The notes: generated by a model not told the origin, from the sequence alone. A DNA stretch of 64,000 nt from Candidatus Zixiibacteriota bacterium (GCA_022614805.1 JAKEHY010000009.1:1-64000), one strand, 5' to 3'; counted from the stretch's first letter, positions 47,848-56,561 are shown. A program made the numbers and translations.

Positions 47848-47867
47848 AACAACCATTAGAGGTTGTT
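47848..47867 (-). promoter_or_regulatory. Hairpin over the stop codon of pilin gene 1
   Basis: AACAACC/GGTTGTT pairs around a 6-base loop that contains the TAA stop. With the hairpin at 47809-47831 it forms a tandem. Confidence 0.4.
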
Positions 47868-48284
47868 TTCGCCGGCCGTGTTGGTATTCGGCCAGATTTC
47901 TCCGGTGGCAGCCAAATAGGCCCAGCCGCCGCGGGTGCCGACGATGACGCCCTTGGTCACGCCGGTGACGATTGAATCCGGAGCGCTGGTCGGCAGTTGG
48001 TACGGATTCGCCGGAATGGCTTGCTCCATTACCACGCCCGGCGTGCCGAGCTCGGCCAAGGTGGGCCAGGTGGCCGTGCCGGTGGTCACCGCCCGGTTGG
48101 CGTAGAAAATGGAAACACCCGAGCGCAGCCCGCCCAAAGCTCCCTTGCAGGCGGACAGTTTGGCCTGCGCGGAGATGTCCATATAACGGGGTATCGCCAC
48201 CGCCGCCAGGATGCCCAGGACGACGATGATGATGACCAGTTCAATCAGGGTGAAGCCCGATTGATTCTTTGTTTTGAGAAACAT
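47856..48284 (-). CDS. PilA/GspG-like major-pilin candidate
   Basis: A 142-residue prepilin with leader MFLKTKNQSG cut before FTLIELVIIIVVLGILAAVAIPRYMDISAQAK, the strongest classical type IV pilin N-terminus in the window (Glu5 and the ILAAVAIP helix). The rest carries ACKGALGGLRSGVSIFYANRAV and a C-terminal beta region (KGVIVGTRGGWAYLAATGEIWPNT). The absence of a Cys pair in the C-terminal loop is unusual for PilA. AAAGGAGGG precedes ATG. It is the first pilin gene after pilC and the one followed by tandem hairpins, consistent with the most abundant subunit. Confidence 0.85.
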   Translation of the reverse strand: MFLKTKNQSGFTLIELVIIIVVLGILAAVAIPRYMDISAQAKLSACKGALGGLRSGVSIFYANRAVTTGTATWPTLAELGTPGVVMEQAIPANPYQLPTSAPDSIVTGVTKGVIVGTRGGWAYLAATGEIWPNTNTAGENNL

Positions 48285-48308
48285 ACTCCCTCCTTTTGGG
48301 TTTCGGTT

Positions 48309-49523
48309 TTACTTTTTAAACACGTTCAATAAATTCCACATCGGCAAAAAAACGGAAAGGGCGAAGAACAAAACAGTCGCCCCCAAGACCACGGTTAAAG
48401 CCGGCTCCACTAATTTGGAAAGCCGCCGGGTGGCGTACGCCACTTCCTGGTCGTAGTGAAAGGCCATCTCGGAAAGCATCCGGTCCAAAGCGCCGGACTC
48501 GCTGCCGACGGAAAACATCTGCACGGCCAAAGGCGGGAAAACCGGCGAGCGCTCCAGCACCTCTTTCGGCTCCTTCCCTTCCACCATGCCGGCCTCCAGC
48601 CGCTCTATCTCCTCCGCCACGATTCGGTTGCCGATGGCCCCCCGCACCACCTGCAGGGACTGGATAATCGGCAGGCCGCTTTTGACCAACACCGAGAGCA
48701 TATGGGAAAAACGGCTCATCGCCACTCTTAGAAAAATTGTCCCCAAAATCGGCAGCTTCAGCTTAAACTCGTCAAGCCAAACTTCCCCTCGGTCGGTGGC
48801 CAACCAGCGTTTGAAAAAGTAAGCGGCAAAAAACAAAGCCGGGAGGAGATAATACCAATAGCTGCGAATAAGTACGCTGGTTCCCATTAAAATTCGGGTC
48901 GGCAGCGGCAATTCCGTATTGAAGCGGGAAAAAAGAAAGGCGAATTTGGGAAAAACGAAGGCCACCAGAATCACGAAGGCGGCCGCCAGGGCGATGACTA
49001 CCAAGGCGGGATAGCGCAAAGCGTCTTTTAAATCCTCTTTGGTTTTCATCTCCCGTTCCATAAATTCGGCCAGCCGGTCCAGCACCTGGTCGAAATGCCC
49101 GGTCGCTTCGCCGGTTTTGACGGAGGAGACAAACAGTTTCCCGAAGACTTTTTCCTGACGCAAAAAAGCGTCCGCCAGAGTGACTCCCGACTCCAAATCG
49201 GAGCGTATTTGTTCGATGGCGGAGCGGAGTTGGGGATGGTCGGCCTGGGCAGACAACACAGCCAGGGCACGGAGAATGGGAATACCGGCCCGATAGAGGG
49301 TGGAAAGCTGGCGGGTGAAAACAACCAGCTCGGAAAGCGGCACCCGGCGGCCGCCCCACCGGAAGGCTTGCAGAATGCCTTCAGTTTTGCGTTCCACCAC
49401 AAGGGGGATATACCCCATACGGTCCAGCCGCAGGGAAACTTCCGAAGCGGTTTCGGCCTGCATCGTGCCGGACAAGGCAATACCCGTCCGGTCCACGGCG
49501 CGGTAGTTAAATTCCGGTAACAT
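48309..49523 (-). CDS. pilC: Type IV pilus/type II secretion platform protein PilC/GspF
   Basis: A 404-residue polytopic inner membrane platform protein. It has two related cytoplasmic T2SSF domains and three TMs: FTRQLSTLYRAGIPILRAL and the SHMLSVLVKSGLPIIQSL motif are the two signature segments, and KTGEATGHFDQVLDRLAEFMERE and GSESGALDRMLSEMAFHYDQEV end the two domains. TMs are about 170-192, 222-240 and 372-394. The start is ATG 49523, 127 bases after the pilB stop. It converts ATPase rotation or movement into pilin addition; pilB next to it is the likely partner. Confidence 0.93.
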   Translation of the reverse strand: MLPEFNYRAVDRTGIALSGTMQAETASEVSLRLDRMGYIPLVVERKTEGILQAFRWGGRRVPLSELVVFTRQLSTLYRAGIPILRALAVLSAQADHPQLRSAIEQIRSDLESGVTLADAFLRQEKVFGKLFVSSVKTGEATGHFDQVLDRLAEFMEREMKTKEDLKDALRYPALVVIALAAAFVILVAFVFPKFAFLFSRFNTELPLPTRILMGTSVLIRSYWYYLLPALFFAAYFFKRWLATDRGEVWLDEFKLKLPILGTIFLRVAMSRFSHMLSVLVKSGLPIIQSLQVVRGAIGNRIVAEEIERLEAGMVEGKEPKEVLERSPVFPPLAVQMFSVGSESGALDRMLSEMAFHYDQEVAYATRRLSKLVEPALTVVLGATVLFFALSVFLPMWNLLNVFKK

Positions 49524-49635
49524 ATAGCAATCGTCTCACTTACGTTTAAGCAAACCCCCTATCAAGTCCTTGCTTTTTTTGACTCCTTCTCATCTTCGTT
49601 TCGTTCAGCGCCGAACCGTTTGAGGCCATGTCTAA

Positions 49636-49662
49636 ATTCCCGCTCTCCGCTTAGGCGGGAAT
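49636..49662 (-). promoter_or_regulatory. Inverted repeat at the end of pilB
   Basis: ATTCCCGC/GCGGGAAT pairs perfectly around an 11-base loop, overlapping the pilB stop. No T run follows, so its role (stability, pausing) is unclear. Confidence 0.35.
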
Positions 49663-51384
49663 CAATTCCCCTTTCGGTATATCGGCAAAATCCCCGGCGG
49701 AGGTGACCCGCAAAACCTCCTCCACGGTGGTCAACCCGGCCAAAATCTTTTCCGCCCCGTCCTGCCGCAAAAGCTTCATTCCCTGTTTGCGGGCTTCGGC
49801 CAAAATGGCGGCCGTGGAAGAGCGGCCGGCTATCAACTCTCGAATCGAATCGGTCACCACGAGCATTTCAAAAAGACCGAGCCGGCCGGAAAAGCCGCTC
49901 TGCTTGCATTCCCGGCAGCCGGCGCCCCGGTGGAAAACGGCGTTCGGGTCGTCTATCCAGAGCTCCTTCTTGAGGGACTCCGGCACCGTCACTTTTTCCT
50001 TGCAAGCCGGACAGATGCGCCGCACCAGCCGCTGGGCCACCACCGAGATCAGGGAAGCGGCCAAAAGGTACGCCTCCACTCCCATATCCAAAAGACGGGC
50101 CGTCGTGGAGGGGGCGTCGTTGGCGTGCAGGGTGGACAACACGAGATGCCCGGTCAAAGCCGAGCGGACGGCGATTTCGGCCGTTTCCCGGTCGCGGATT
50201 TCTCCGACCATTATGATATCCGGGTCCTGCCGCAAAATCGAGCGCAGGGCGTTGGCGAAAAAAAGCCCGGCCTTTTCGTTGGTTTGCACCTGGGAGATAA
50301 AGGGAATGTGGTATTCCACCGGGTCTTCCACGGTGATGATGTTTTTTTCGACGGAGTTCAGCTCCCGCAGCATCCCATAGAGGGTGGAGGTCTTGCCGCT
50401 GCCGGTCGGGCCGGTGACCAGAATGAACCCTTCCGGTTTTTTCATCCCCTGGCGCAAGCGGGAAAGCAGGGCTGCGGGCAACCCGATTTTATCCAGATGG
50501 ATGGCCAGGCTGGATTTGTCCAAAATTCTAAGCACCACCTTTTCGCCGAATATGGTGGGGAGGGTGGAAACGCGGAAATCGACTTCGTGCTTCTCCACCC
50601 GGTAGGTGAAGCGCCCGTCCTGGGGAAGCCGTTTTTCGGAGACATCCATATTGGCCATAATTTTGATGCGGGAAACGATGGCCGGGGCCAGCTCCCTGGG
50701 GGGGTTGGCCGCCTCGCGCATAAGGCCGTGAATCCGGAAGCGCACCCGCAAGTGGGCTTCTTCCGGTTCGATGTGAATATCGGAGGCCGTATCCCGAATC
50801 CCCTGCGTCAAAAGCAAATTGACCAAGCGGATGATGGGGGCGTCGTCGGCCGCTCCGGCAATTTCTCCCGCCTTTCGGGAAACTTCCGCCAGTTCCTTGC
50901 CGAACTCTTCCGTCGGCAGCCCCATTTCCCGGACCACCTCTGCCACCGAATCCTGCACGGTGTAATAGTCCGAAATTGCTTTCTGAACCTGCGAAGGCGC
51001 CGCGATGACCCGGTTGATTTCCAGCCCGGTGTGGTATTTTAGCTCCTCGACCGCAATCAAATCCAAGGGGTCAACCATGGCGACCGTGAGCGCGCCCCCC
51101 AGTTGCAGGATGGGAATAAGCCGGTGTTTTTTGGCCAGTTCCACCGGAACCCGCCGGATAACCTCGGGGGCGATGACCAGGTTGTCGACGTTGACTTTGG
51201 GGATGGAGAGTTTTTCCGAAATTATCGAGAGGAAGTCCTCTTCGGTGATAACCCCCTGGCGGATGAGGATGTCCCCCACCCGCTCGCCGGTCTTTTTCTG
51301 GATTTTTAAAGCTTCATCCAGCTGCTTTTGGGTAACCAGCTTTTTCTCCAAAAGCAGCTCGCCGATGCGCTTTTTGCTTTCCAT
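49651..51384 (-). CDS. pilB: Type IV pilus assembly/type II secretion ATPase PilB/GspE
   Basis: A 577-residue hexameric ATPase that powers pilus extension or secretion. N-terminal MshEN-type domain (RIGELLLEKKLVTQKQLDEALKIQ, VGDILIRQGVITEEDFLSIISEKL), which in relatives binds c-di-GMP; the second part has PEVIRRVPVELAKKHRLIPI. The core has Walker A GPTGSGKT at 325-332, Asp box IITVEDPVEYHIPFI, Walker B RQDPDIIMVGEIRDRET and the four-cysteine metal site (CPAC and CREC, about 465-505). It heads the second machine and is followed by pilC. It may also serve the first machine, which lacks its own PilB in this window. Confidence 0.94.
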   Translation of the reverse strand: MESKKRIGELLLEKKLVTQKQLDEALKIQKKTGERVGDILIRQGVITEEDFLSIISEKLSIPKVNVDNLVIAPEVIRRVPVELAKKHRLIPILQLGGALTVAMVDPLDLIAVEELKYHTGLEINRVIAAPSQVQKAISDYYTVQDSVAEVVREMGLPTEEFGKELAEVSRKAGEIAGAADDAPIIRLVNLLLTQGIRDTASDIHIEPEEAHLRVRFRIHGLMREAANPPRELAPAIVSRIKIMANMDVSEKRLPQDGRFTYRVEKHEVDFRVSTLPTIFGEKVVLRILDKSSLAIHLDKIGLPAALLSRLRQGMKKPEGFILVTGPTGSGKTSTLYGMLRELNSVEKNIITVEDPVEYHIPFISQVQTNEKAGLFFANALRSILRQDPDIIMVGEIRDRETAEIAVRSALTGHLVLSTLHANDAPSTTARLLDMGVEAYLLAASLISVVAQRLVRRICPACKEKVTVPESLKKELWIDDPNAVFHRGAGCRECKQSGFSGRLGLFEMLVVTDSIRELIAGRSSTAAILAEARKQGMKLLRQDGAEKILAGLTTVEEVLRVTSAGDFADIPKGELIPA

Positions 51385-51533
51385 CTGGATGTACCTATCC
51401 CCCTTAACTTCTTATCGGCAAAAAAGATGGGATTTACAGGCAGGTTAGGCCTGAACGCCTGCCGATCGCTTTTTTGAAAGGGTTCGAACACTAAAACGGG
51501 CGCGGCATCAAGGGGAAAGGCTTAAAAACAAGA

Positions 51534-51567
51534 AGCGGGAGCGAAAAATCCGTTCCCGTTTTTTTCC
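51534..51567 (-). terminator. Hairpin between rfbB and pilB
   Basis: CGGGAGCG/CGTTCCCG pair (one G-T) around a 7-base loop. The T run (51559-51565) is on the plus-strand side; on the minus strand the exit is CTTCTTGTTTTT. It lies 15-48 bases after the rfbB stop. Confidence 0.45.
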
Positions 51568-51581
51568 GCCGGCAAATAAAG

Positions 51582-52610
51582 TTATACCGCGTCTTTGGCC
51601 GAGCCGAGCCGGACCCCGTAATTCTTTTGGTAGTACTGCTGATATTCCCCCGACTTGACCTTCTGCCACCAGGAGCGGTTGTTGACGTACCAGTCGATGG
51701 TCAAATCCAAGGCCTCTTCAAGCGAGCGCCGCGACTTCCAGCCAAGTTCCCGTTCCAGTTTGGAGGCGTCCAACGCATAGCGCCGGTCATGGCCGGGGCG
51801 GTCGGCCACATGGGTGATCAAGGATTCCGGTTTTCTCAAGCGCGCCAGAATCCGGCGGGTGATGTCCAAGTTGGTTAGTTCGTTGCTGCCGCCGACGTTA
51901 TAAATTTCTCCCGGCCTGCCCTCGAAAAGCATTTTTTCAATGGCCCGGCAATGGTCGGCAACAAACAGCCAGTCCCGGACGTAGAGTCCGTCGCCATAAA
52001 CGGGCAGGGGTTTATCCTCCAAAGCGTTGGTGACGAACAGCGGAATCAGCTTTTCCGGAAACTGGTATGGCCCGAAGTTGTTGGTGCAGCGGTCAACTAC
52101 AAGGGGCAGTGCGAAGGACTTAAAATAGGCCAGGGCCAGCAAATCGGAGGAGGCTTTGGACGCGGAATATGGAGAAGTCGGATTGAGCCGCGAAGCTTCC
52201 GTGAACTTCCCCGAGGAGGTGCTGCCGTACACTTCGTCGGTGGAGATATGCACGAACCGTTCGACCTTATGGCGAAGGGCCAAATCCAGCAAATTTCCGG
52301 TGCCGAAAACGTTGGTTTCGACGAAGGTCAACGGGGAATAAAGGCTTCGGTCCACGTGCGATTCAGCCGCAAAATGAACGATGCCCCAGATTTTTTCCTT
52401 GAAAACCGGCTCCAGCTCTGCCCGCATGGCCACATCCCCCCGCACAAAGTGGTAACGCGGGTTGTCTTCGACGTCGGTCAGGTTTTCCAGATTACCGGCG
52501 TAGGTCAGCTTGTCGAAGTTTATGATTTCGCATTCCGGCCGGTCGGACAAAAGATGGCGGATGAAGTTGGAGCCGATGAAGCCGGCCCCGCCCGTCACCA
52601 GAACCCTCAT
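51582..52610 (-). CDS. rfbB: dTDP-glucose 4,6-dehydratase
   Basis: An extended SDR (342 residues) that turns dTDP-glucose into dTDP-4-keto-6-deoxyglucose for rhamnose and other deoxysugars. GGAGFIGSNFIRHL (residues 7-20) is the NAD-binding loop, ISTDEVYGS carries the Thr-Asp-Glu catalytic motif, SPYSASKASSDLLALAYFKSF gives YxxxK. The C-terminal RxYALDASKLERELGW is typical of RfbB. The start is ATG 52610 (MRVLVTGG), which overlaps the TGA of the upstream epimerase by 4 bases. rmlA and rmlD are not in the window. Confidence 0.95.
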   Translation of the reverse strand: MRVLVTGGAGFIGSNFIRHLLSDRPECEIINFDKLTYAGNLENLTDVEDNPRYHFVRGDVAMRAELEPVFKEKIWGIVHFAAESHVDRSLYSPLTFVETNVFGTGNLLDLALRHKVERFVHISTDEVYGSTSSGKFTEASRLNPTSPYSASKASSDLLALAYFKSFALPLVVDRCTNNFGPYQFPEKLIPLFVTNALEDKPLPVYGDGLYVRDWLFVADHCRAIEKMLFEGRPGEIYNVGGSNELTNLDITRRILARLRKPESLITHVADRPGHDRRYALDASKLERELGWKSRRSLEEALDLTIDWYVNNRSWWQKVKSGEYQQYYQKNYGVRLGSAKDAV

Positions 52611-53062
52611 CCGTCCTTTCGGTCCCACTTGTACGGGATATCGTTTTGATGCGGGTCTACCCGGTACTCGTCCGGACTTTTGTAGTCGTACAATTCCGTG
52701 GGGCAGTTGATGATAATCGTCTCTTCGGTAGAAATCCCCTTGAAGCCGTGATAAACCAGAGGCGGAATTTGCAGAAGCTTGGGGTTATGCTCCCCCAGAA
52801 AAAATTCGTTCACCTCCCCCTTGGTGGCCGAACCCTCGCGCGGGTCGTACAGCACGATTTTGGCCATCCCCCTCACCACGGCAAAGTTGTCGATTTGCTT
52901 GTGGTGGTAGTGCCAGCCCTTTACTACGCCGGGGTAAACGCAGGTCATATAGAGCTGGCCGAATTTTATGAAAATGTCTTCATCCGAGCGCAGGATTTCC
53001 ATCAATCGTCCCCGTTCATCGGGAATTACCCTAAGCTCTTTTAAGCGGACACCGGCGATCAT
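52607..53062 (-). CDS. rfbC: dTDP-4-dehydrorhamnose 3,5-epimerase-like cupin
   Basis: A 151-residue cupin-fold protein related to RmlC: RLKELRVIPDERGRLMEILRSDEDIF is the start of the family domain, VVKGWHYHHKQIDNFAVVRG has the active-site His-containing strand, and IPPLVYHGFKGIS is the C-terminal strand. It is shorter than RmlC proper (~180), with a changed C-terminal part (YDYKSPDEYRVDPHQNDIPY), so it may be a sugar 3-epimerase or 3,5-epimerase with a different specificity. I chose ATG 53062 over a TTG-led extension. The pairing with rfbB supports a nucleotide-sugar role. A sigma-70 promoter lies upstream. Confidence 0.85.
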   Translation of the reverse strand: MIAGVRLKELRVIPDERGRLMEILRSDEDIFIKFGQLYMTCVYPGVVKGWHYHHKQIDNFAVVRGMAKIVLYDPREGSATKGEVNEFFLGEHNPKLLQIPPLVYHGFKGISTEETIIINCPTELYDYKSPDEYRVDPHQNDIPYKWDRKDG

Positions 53063-53091
53063 CGTTAATGGCCCCAAAACGGGGAAAAAGA

Positions 53092-53120
53092 AATATCCAA
53101 ACCCCTGGAGGAAAAGTCAA
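53092..53120 (-). promoter_or_regulatory. Sigma-70 promoter for rfbC-rfbB
   Basis: TTGACT (53120-53115), a 17-base spacer and GATATT (53097-53092) on the minus strand. The leader to ATG 53062 would be about 22 bases. Confidence 0.5.
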
Positions 53121-53141
53121 GTTGAAGGAAATTGAGGAAGA

Positions 53142-55940
53142 CTACTGCCCGGTCGGCGGCTGAAGGCCGTATTCCTTGAGCTTCAGGCGAAGGGTTGATT
53201 CCGGAATTTTTAAGAGTTCGGCGGCCCGCTTCTTCACCCCCCCTGTTTCGACCAAGGCCCGTTGTATATGCTTTTTCTCCGCTTCGGCCAGGAATTCATA
53301 GAGGGAAAAGGCGCGCGGATGGCCGCCGGGCAATTTTTCATCCGGCCCGAAAAACTTGGCGGAAAGCAGCTCGGGGGCAACCACCCCGGACTCGTCCGCC
53401 AAAACCGCCAGCTTGCGCACCTCGTTCTCCAGCTCCCGCACGTTGCCGGGCCAGTCATGGGCGCACAAAAGCTCGAAGGCGGCCGGATTAAAGCAGAGCT
53501 TCTTGCCGCCGGCATATTTGGCGGCAAAATGCTCCAACAAGAGGGGCACATCCTCCTTCCGTTCCCGAAGCGACGGCAGCTTCAAAGCAAAGACGGAAAG
53601 CCGGTAGAACAGGTCCTGGCGGAAGAGTCCTTTCTCGGTCAAGCCCTTCAAGTCCTTGTTGCCCGCGGAAATCAAGCGGACGTTCACCCGGCGCGGTCGG
53701 GTTTCCCCGAGACGGACCACCTCTTTTTCTTCCAAAACGCGCAAAAGCTTCGCCTGTACGGAAAGCGGTATCTCCGTAACCTCGTCGAGGAAAAAAGTGC
53801 CGCCGTCCGCCTCCTCAAAAAGGCCCGGCTTATCCCGGTCGGCCCCGGTAAAAGCCCCCCGGCGGTGGCCGAAGAGCTCGGACTCGAGCAAAGTCTCCGG
53901 CAGGGCCGCGCAGTTGACCGACACGAATCTCTGTTCCCGGCGGTTGGACTGGAAATGAATGGTCTTGGCCAACAAGTCCTTCCCCACGCCGGTTTCACCT
54001 AAAAGCAGAATGGACAGGTCGGAGTCCTTCACGCGGGCCGCCGCTTCGATGGTCGAAAGTAAAAGAGGCGAACGGGTAATGATGTTGGGAAAGGCGCATT
54101 TCTCTTCCAGCGTGGCCAGAAGCCGTTCGTTCTCCCGGGCCAGATTCTTTTTGGAGAGATGCGAAAGCTCCAGGGCAAAATGAGATGCGGCCGCGGTGGC
54201 CAGGTTCAACTCCTCCTGGAAAAACGGCCGGGCCTGTTTGGATAAATAAAGCATTCCGGCGATCTCCCCTTCCACCATCAAAGGAAGACTCAAAACCGAA
54301 AGCATCCTATCTTTTTCCAGCACCTCCAACCGGGCGCCGGTGGCATCCCCGTCACCGGGGCCGGGAATCGTTTCCGGCAACTCGCCGGCCTGGGTAACCA
54401 ACTGCTGCAATCCATTCGCAAGACCGTACAAGGCCGCCCCTTCCGCCTGCACTTCACCGACCAGAAGCGAAAGTTTGGCTTCCGGCGATTCCGCCCGGCT
54501 CAAATTCAGAAACAAAGCGTAGCGGTTTTCCGGCGAGTAGGCGAGGGAAACTTTCCGTTCGGAGAGTTGAGCGGAAAGGGCTCGCAAACGGGCCAGGTCT
54601 TCTTCTGAAAAAGCTAAAACCTCTTTATGATTCTCCAAAATTTCCAAAAGCGGCTCCAGCGGCCCGAGCCGGCCGCCGCCCAACAGCTTCTCGGCAGCCC
54701 AAAAACAGGGTTCGCGAAAGACGGGGGCCTTTTTCAGCCGCGCGAGCAGGCCGGTCACCTCGTTCAAAAATTTCTGGCAGCGGCCCTCGTCTCCGGCGGG
54801 GGACAGAACCAGCGCGAGAATCTTCAAGCGGGCCTCCTCGATCGGCAAAGTTACGGATGGCAGAAAGGAGAGCGCCTCCTCGAGGAGGGATTGAGCCTTC
54901 TCCGTTTGGCCGGTTTCAAACCAGGCCTGCGCCAAAACCCGCAGGGAAGCCAAAATTTCCTCTTTTTCCGAAAGCACCTGCGCCAGCGCAAGCGCCTCTT
55001 CGGCGCGGGAAATGGCCGCTCCCGGCCGGCCCTGGGCCAAAAGCAACTCCGCCCAGCGCCTTTGCACCTGCGTCACCAGGCCCGATTGGGGCGCCAGCCG
55101 CCGGCTGATTTCCAGAGCGCGGGTGTACTCCCCCTCGGCCTGGACCCACTCCTTCTGCCAGAAAAAAGCCTCCCCCCGATACTCGTGATAAATTGTTTCT
55201 TCCCGCAACAGCCGTTCGGCCTGAATGAGCCTTTTTGCCTCTGTAAACTCCGGCTCCATTTCGGACCGGCGCCCGGTGAGAGCGTAAAGGTAGGCCAAGG
55301 ACAGGTGGTTGCGCGCCAGGCTGGCGGGGGCCTCCACCACCCGGTTTACCAGAAGGGCCAGTCGCAAAGATTTTTCGGCCTCCTCCCAACGGCCGGAAAG
55401 AAATTGAACCCGGCCCAGATTCCCCCAAGCCCTCCCTTCCCCGACCCCGTCGGAGGCATTGCGGGCCGCATCCAGGCTCTCCAGCAGGTACTCCTCGGCC
55501 GTTTTCAAATCGGAACGGATAAAGGCCAGCCGGGCCAATTCGCTGTAGGTTTGGGCCGTTCCTTTTAGGTCGGAGGCGCGCCGATAATTGGCCAAAGCAT
55601 CCAAAAGTAATTTTTCCGCCTCGCGCAACTCTCCCGTTAAGGCAAACAAGAGCCCCAAGAGGTAAAGCGATTCGCCCGCCTCCGCATGGTTGGCGGTCAG
55701 CCGGTAACCGCCGTAGGCCTGCCGGGCCTTGGCTATTGCTTCGGCGTAGTTGTTTTCCCGGTATAATATCCAAGCCCACAAAAGGGAGGTTTCCGCCACT
55801 TCCTCCGGAGAAAAAAACGTCGGCGGCCGGGTCTCCCGGGCGGCAAGGAACTCCCGGGCCTCGGCTACCCTTCCTTCCTCCAGAAGGCGCCGCGTCTGGG
55901 CAAAGCTTTGCCAGCTCTCCTGCGTTTCGGCCAGCTTCAT
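53142..55940 (-). CDS. TPR-GAF-sigma-54 activator
   Basis: A 932-residue regulator with four parts: a TPR region (about 1-440, with repeats such as AEAGESLYLLGLLFALTGELREAEK), a GAF-like sensor (about 470-600), a sigma-54 AAA+ domain (Walker A GETGVGKD at 648-655, GAFTGA at 695-700, FLDEVTEIPL Walker B, then RLSVFALKLPSLRERKEDV) and a Fis-type HTH at the end (GGVKKRAAELLKIPESTLRLKLKEYG). There is no receiver domain, so it is probably switched by ligand or protein binding to the TPR/GAF part. I chose ATG 55940 (MKLAETQESW); the upstream open stretch overlaps the small gene. Its own target is unknown; no sigma-54 site was found beside it. Confidence 0.88.
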   Translation of the reverse strand: MKLAETQESWQSFAQTRRLLEEGRVAEAREFLAARETRPPTFFSPEEVAETSLLWAWILYRENNYAEAIAKARQAYGGYRLTANHAEAGESLYLLGLLFALTGELREAEKLLLDALANYRRASDLKGTAQTYSELARLAFIRSDLKTAEEYLLESLDAARNASDGVGEGRAWGNLGRVQFLSGRWEEAEKSLRLALLVNRVVEAPASLARNHLSLAYLYALTGRRSEMEPEFTEAKRLIQAERLLREETIYHEYRGEAFFWQKEWVQAEGEYTRALEISRRLAPQSGLVTQVQRRWAELLLAQGRPGAAISRAEEALALAQVLSEKEEILASLRVLAQAWFETGQTEKAQSLLEEALSFLPSVTLPIEEARLKILALVLSPAGDEGRCQKFLNEVTGLLARLKKAPVFREPCFWAAEKLLGGGRLGPLEPLLEILENHKEVLAFSEEDLARLRALSAQLSERKVSLAYSPENRYALFLNLSRAESPEAKLSLLVGEVQAEGAALYGLANGLQQLVTQAGELPETIPGPGDGDATGARLEVLEKDRMLSVLSLPLMVEGEIAGMLYLSKQARPFFQEELNLATAAASHFALELSHLSKKNLARENERLLATLEEKCAFPNIITRSPLLLSTIEAAARVKDSDLSILLLGETGVGKDLLAKTIHFQSNRREQRFVSVNCAALPETLLESELFGHRRGAFTGADRDKPGLFEEADGGTFFLDEVTEIPLSVQAKLLRVLEEKEVVRLGETRPRRVNVRLISAGNKDLKGLTEKGLFRQDLFYRLSVFALKLPSLRERKEDVPLLLEHFAAKYAGGKKLCFNPAAFELLCAHDWPGNVRELENEVRKLAVLADESGVVAPELLSAKFFGPDEKLPGGHPRAFSLYEFLAEAEKKHIQRALVETGGVKKRAAELLKIPESTLRLKLKEYGLQPPTGQ

Positions 55941-55944
55941 AGGC

Positions 55945-56259
55945 TCAGAAAAAAGAAGTGAACGACTTCTTGCTGCTTGGTCCGCTTTTAAGGGTTGCGA
56001 CCGCCTGCTGCGATTGGTACTTGACCCAGATAAGAACGGGATAAACTTGGTCCTTGGTATACCAGACGGCCAACAACATGTATTCATCCGTGACAAGCAC
56101 AACCTCGACGCGGTAAGCACCCTTTACCTTATCCCAGGGATGTTCGTCGCCAGTTGGAGTGGGGGAAGCCGTGGCCGCACGGGTCGGCTCCGTACCCAAA
56201 AGAAAAAACACTACACCCAATAAAATGATTATTCCGAGAAACCACCGCATCATTTTCAT
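55945..56259 (-). CDS. Small membrane-anchored or exported protein
   Basis: I chose ATG 56259 (MKMMRWFLGIIILLGVVFFLLG), preceded by AGGGAGGAGA, giving 104 residues. After the hydrophobic segment (about 6-22) comes a linker (TEPTRAATASPTPTGDEHPWDKVKG) and a short beta-rich domain (YRVEVVLVTDEYMLLAVWY, VYPVLIWVKYQS). The longer open frame upstream is unlikely to be translated. I do not recognise the family. It starts a minus-strand unit with the TPR-sigma-54 regulator 4 bases further on, so the two are probably co-transcribed and functionally linked. Confidence 0.65.
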   Translation of the reverse strand: MKMMRWFLGIIILLGVVFFLLGTEPTRAATASPTPTGDEHPWDKVKGAYRVEVVLVTDEYMLLAVWYTKDQVYPVLIWVKYQSQQAVATLKSGPSSKKSFTSFF

Positions 56260-56351
56260 ATCTCCTCCCTCTGCGTCCACACAGGGTCTATGGGCAGACA
56301 CCAGCGGCCAGCCCGGCGGCGACATTGGTTGGGGGAGCCGGGCGTGCACAT

Positions 56352-56381
56352 ATGTTACGCAATAACTGCGAACTTTGTCAA
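56352..56381 (-). promoter_or_regulatory. Sigma-70 promoter for the small protein and TPR regulator
   Basis: TTGACA (56381-56376), an 18-base spacer, TAACAT (56357-56352). It is about 85 bases before the ATG at 56259. Confidence 0.55.
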
Positions 56382-56387
56382 GAATTT

Positions 56388-56415
56388 TTGTACCCAAACG
56401 GCAAATTTTTAAAAT
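56388..56415 (+). promoter_or_regulatory. Sigma-70 promoter for the bactofilin-like gene
   Basis: TTGTAC (56388-56393), a 16-base spacer, TAAAAT (56410-56415). The leader to ATG 56562 is about 140 bases. Confidence 0.5.
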
Positions 56416-56561
56416 ACTCTAATCTCTTGTGAAAAGTTTCTCATTTTAGTCCGGCCGTTTGGGCCCTATTCAGGAAACCTAACCAAAAGCGGCACGTAAA
56501 GATAGGTGACTTCTTGCGGCCGCTGTGTATATTCCGGCTGAAAGAAAATCAAGGAGGTTCG

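Larger units (their letters stand above)
56260..56561. other. 302-base divergent promoter region
   Basis: The gap holds promoters pointing both ways (see 56352-56381 and 56388-56415) and a long leader on each side. CCCGGC/GCCGGG can pair in the minus-strand leader. No other gene is seen. Confidence 0.45.
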
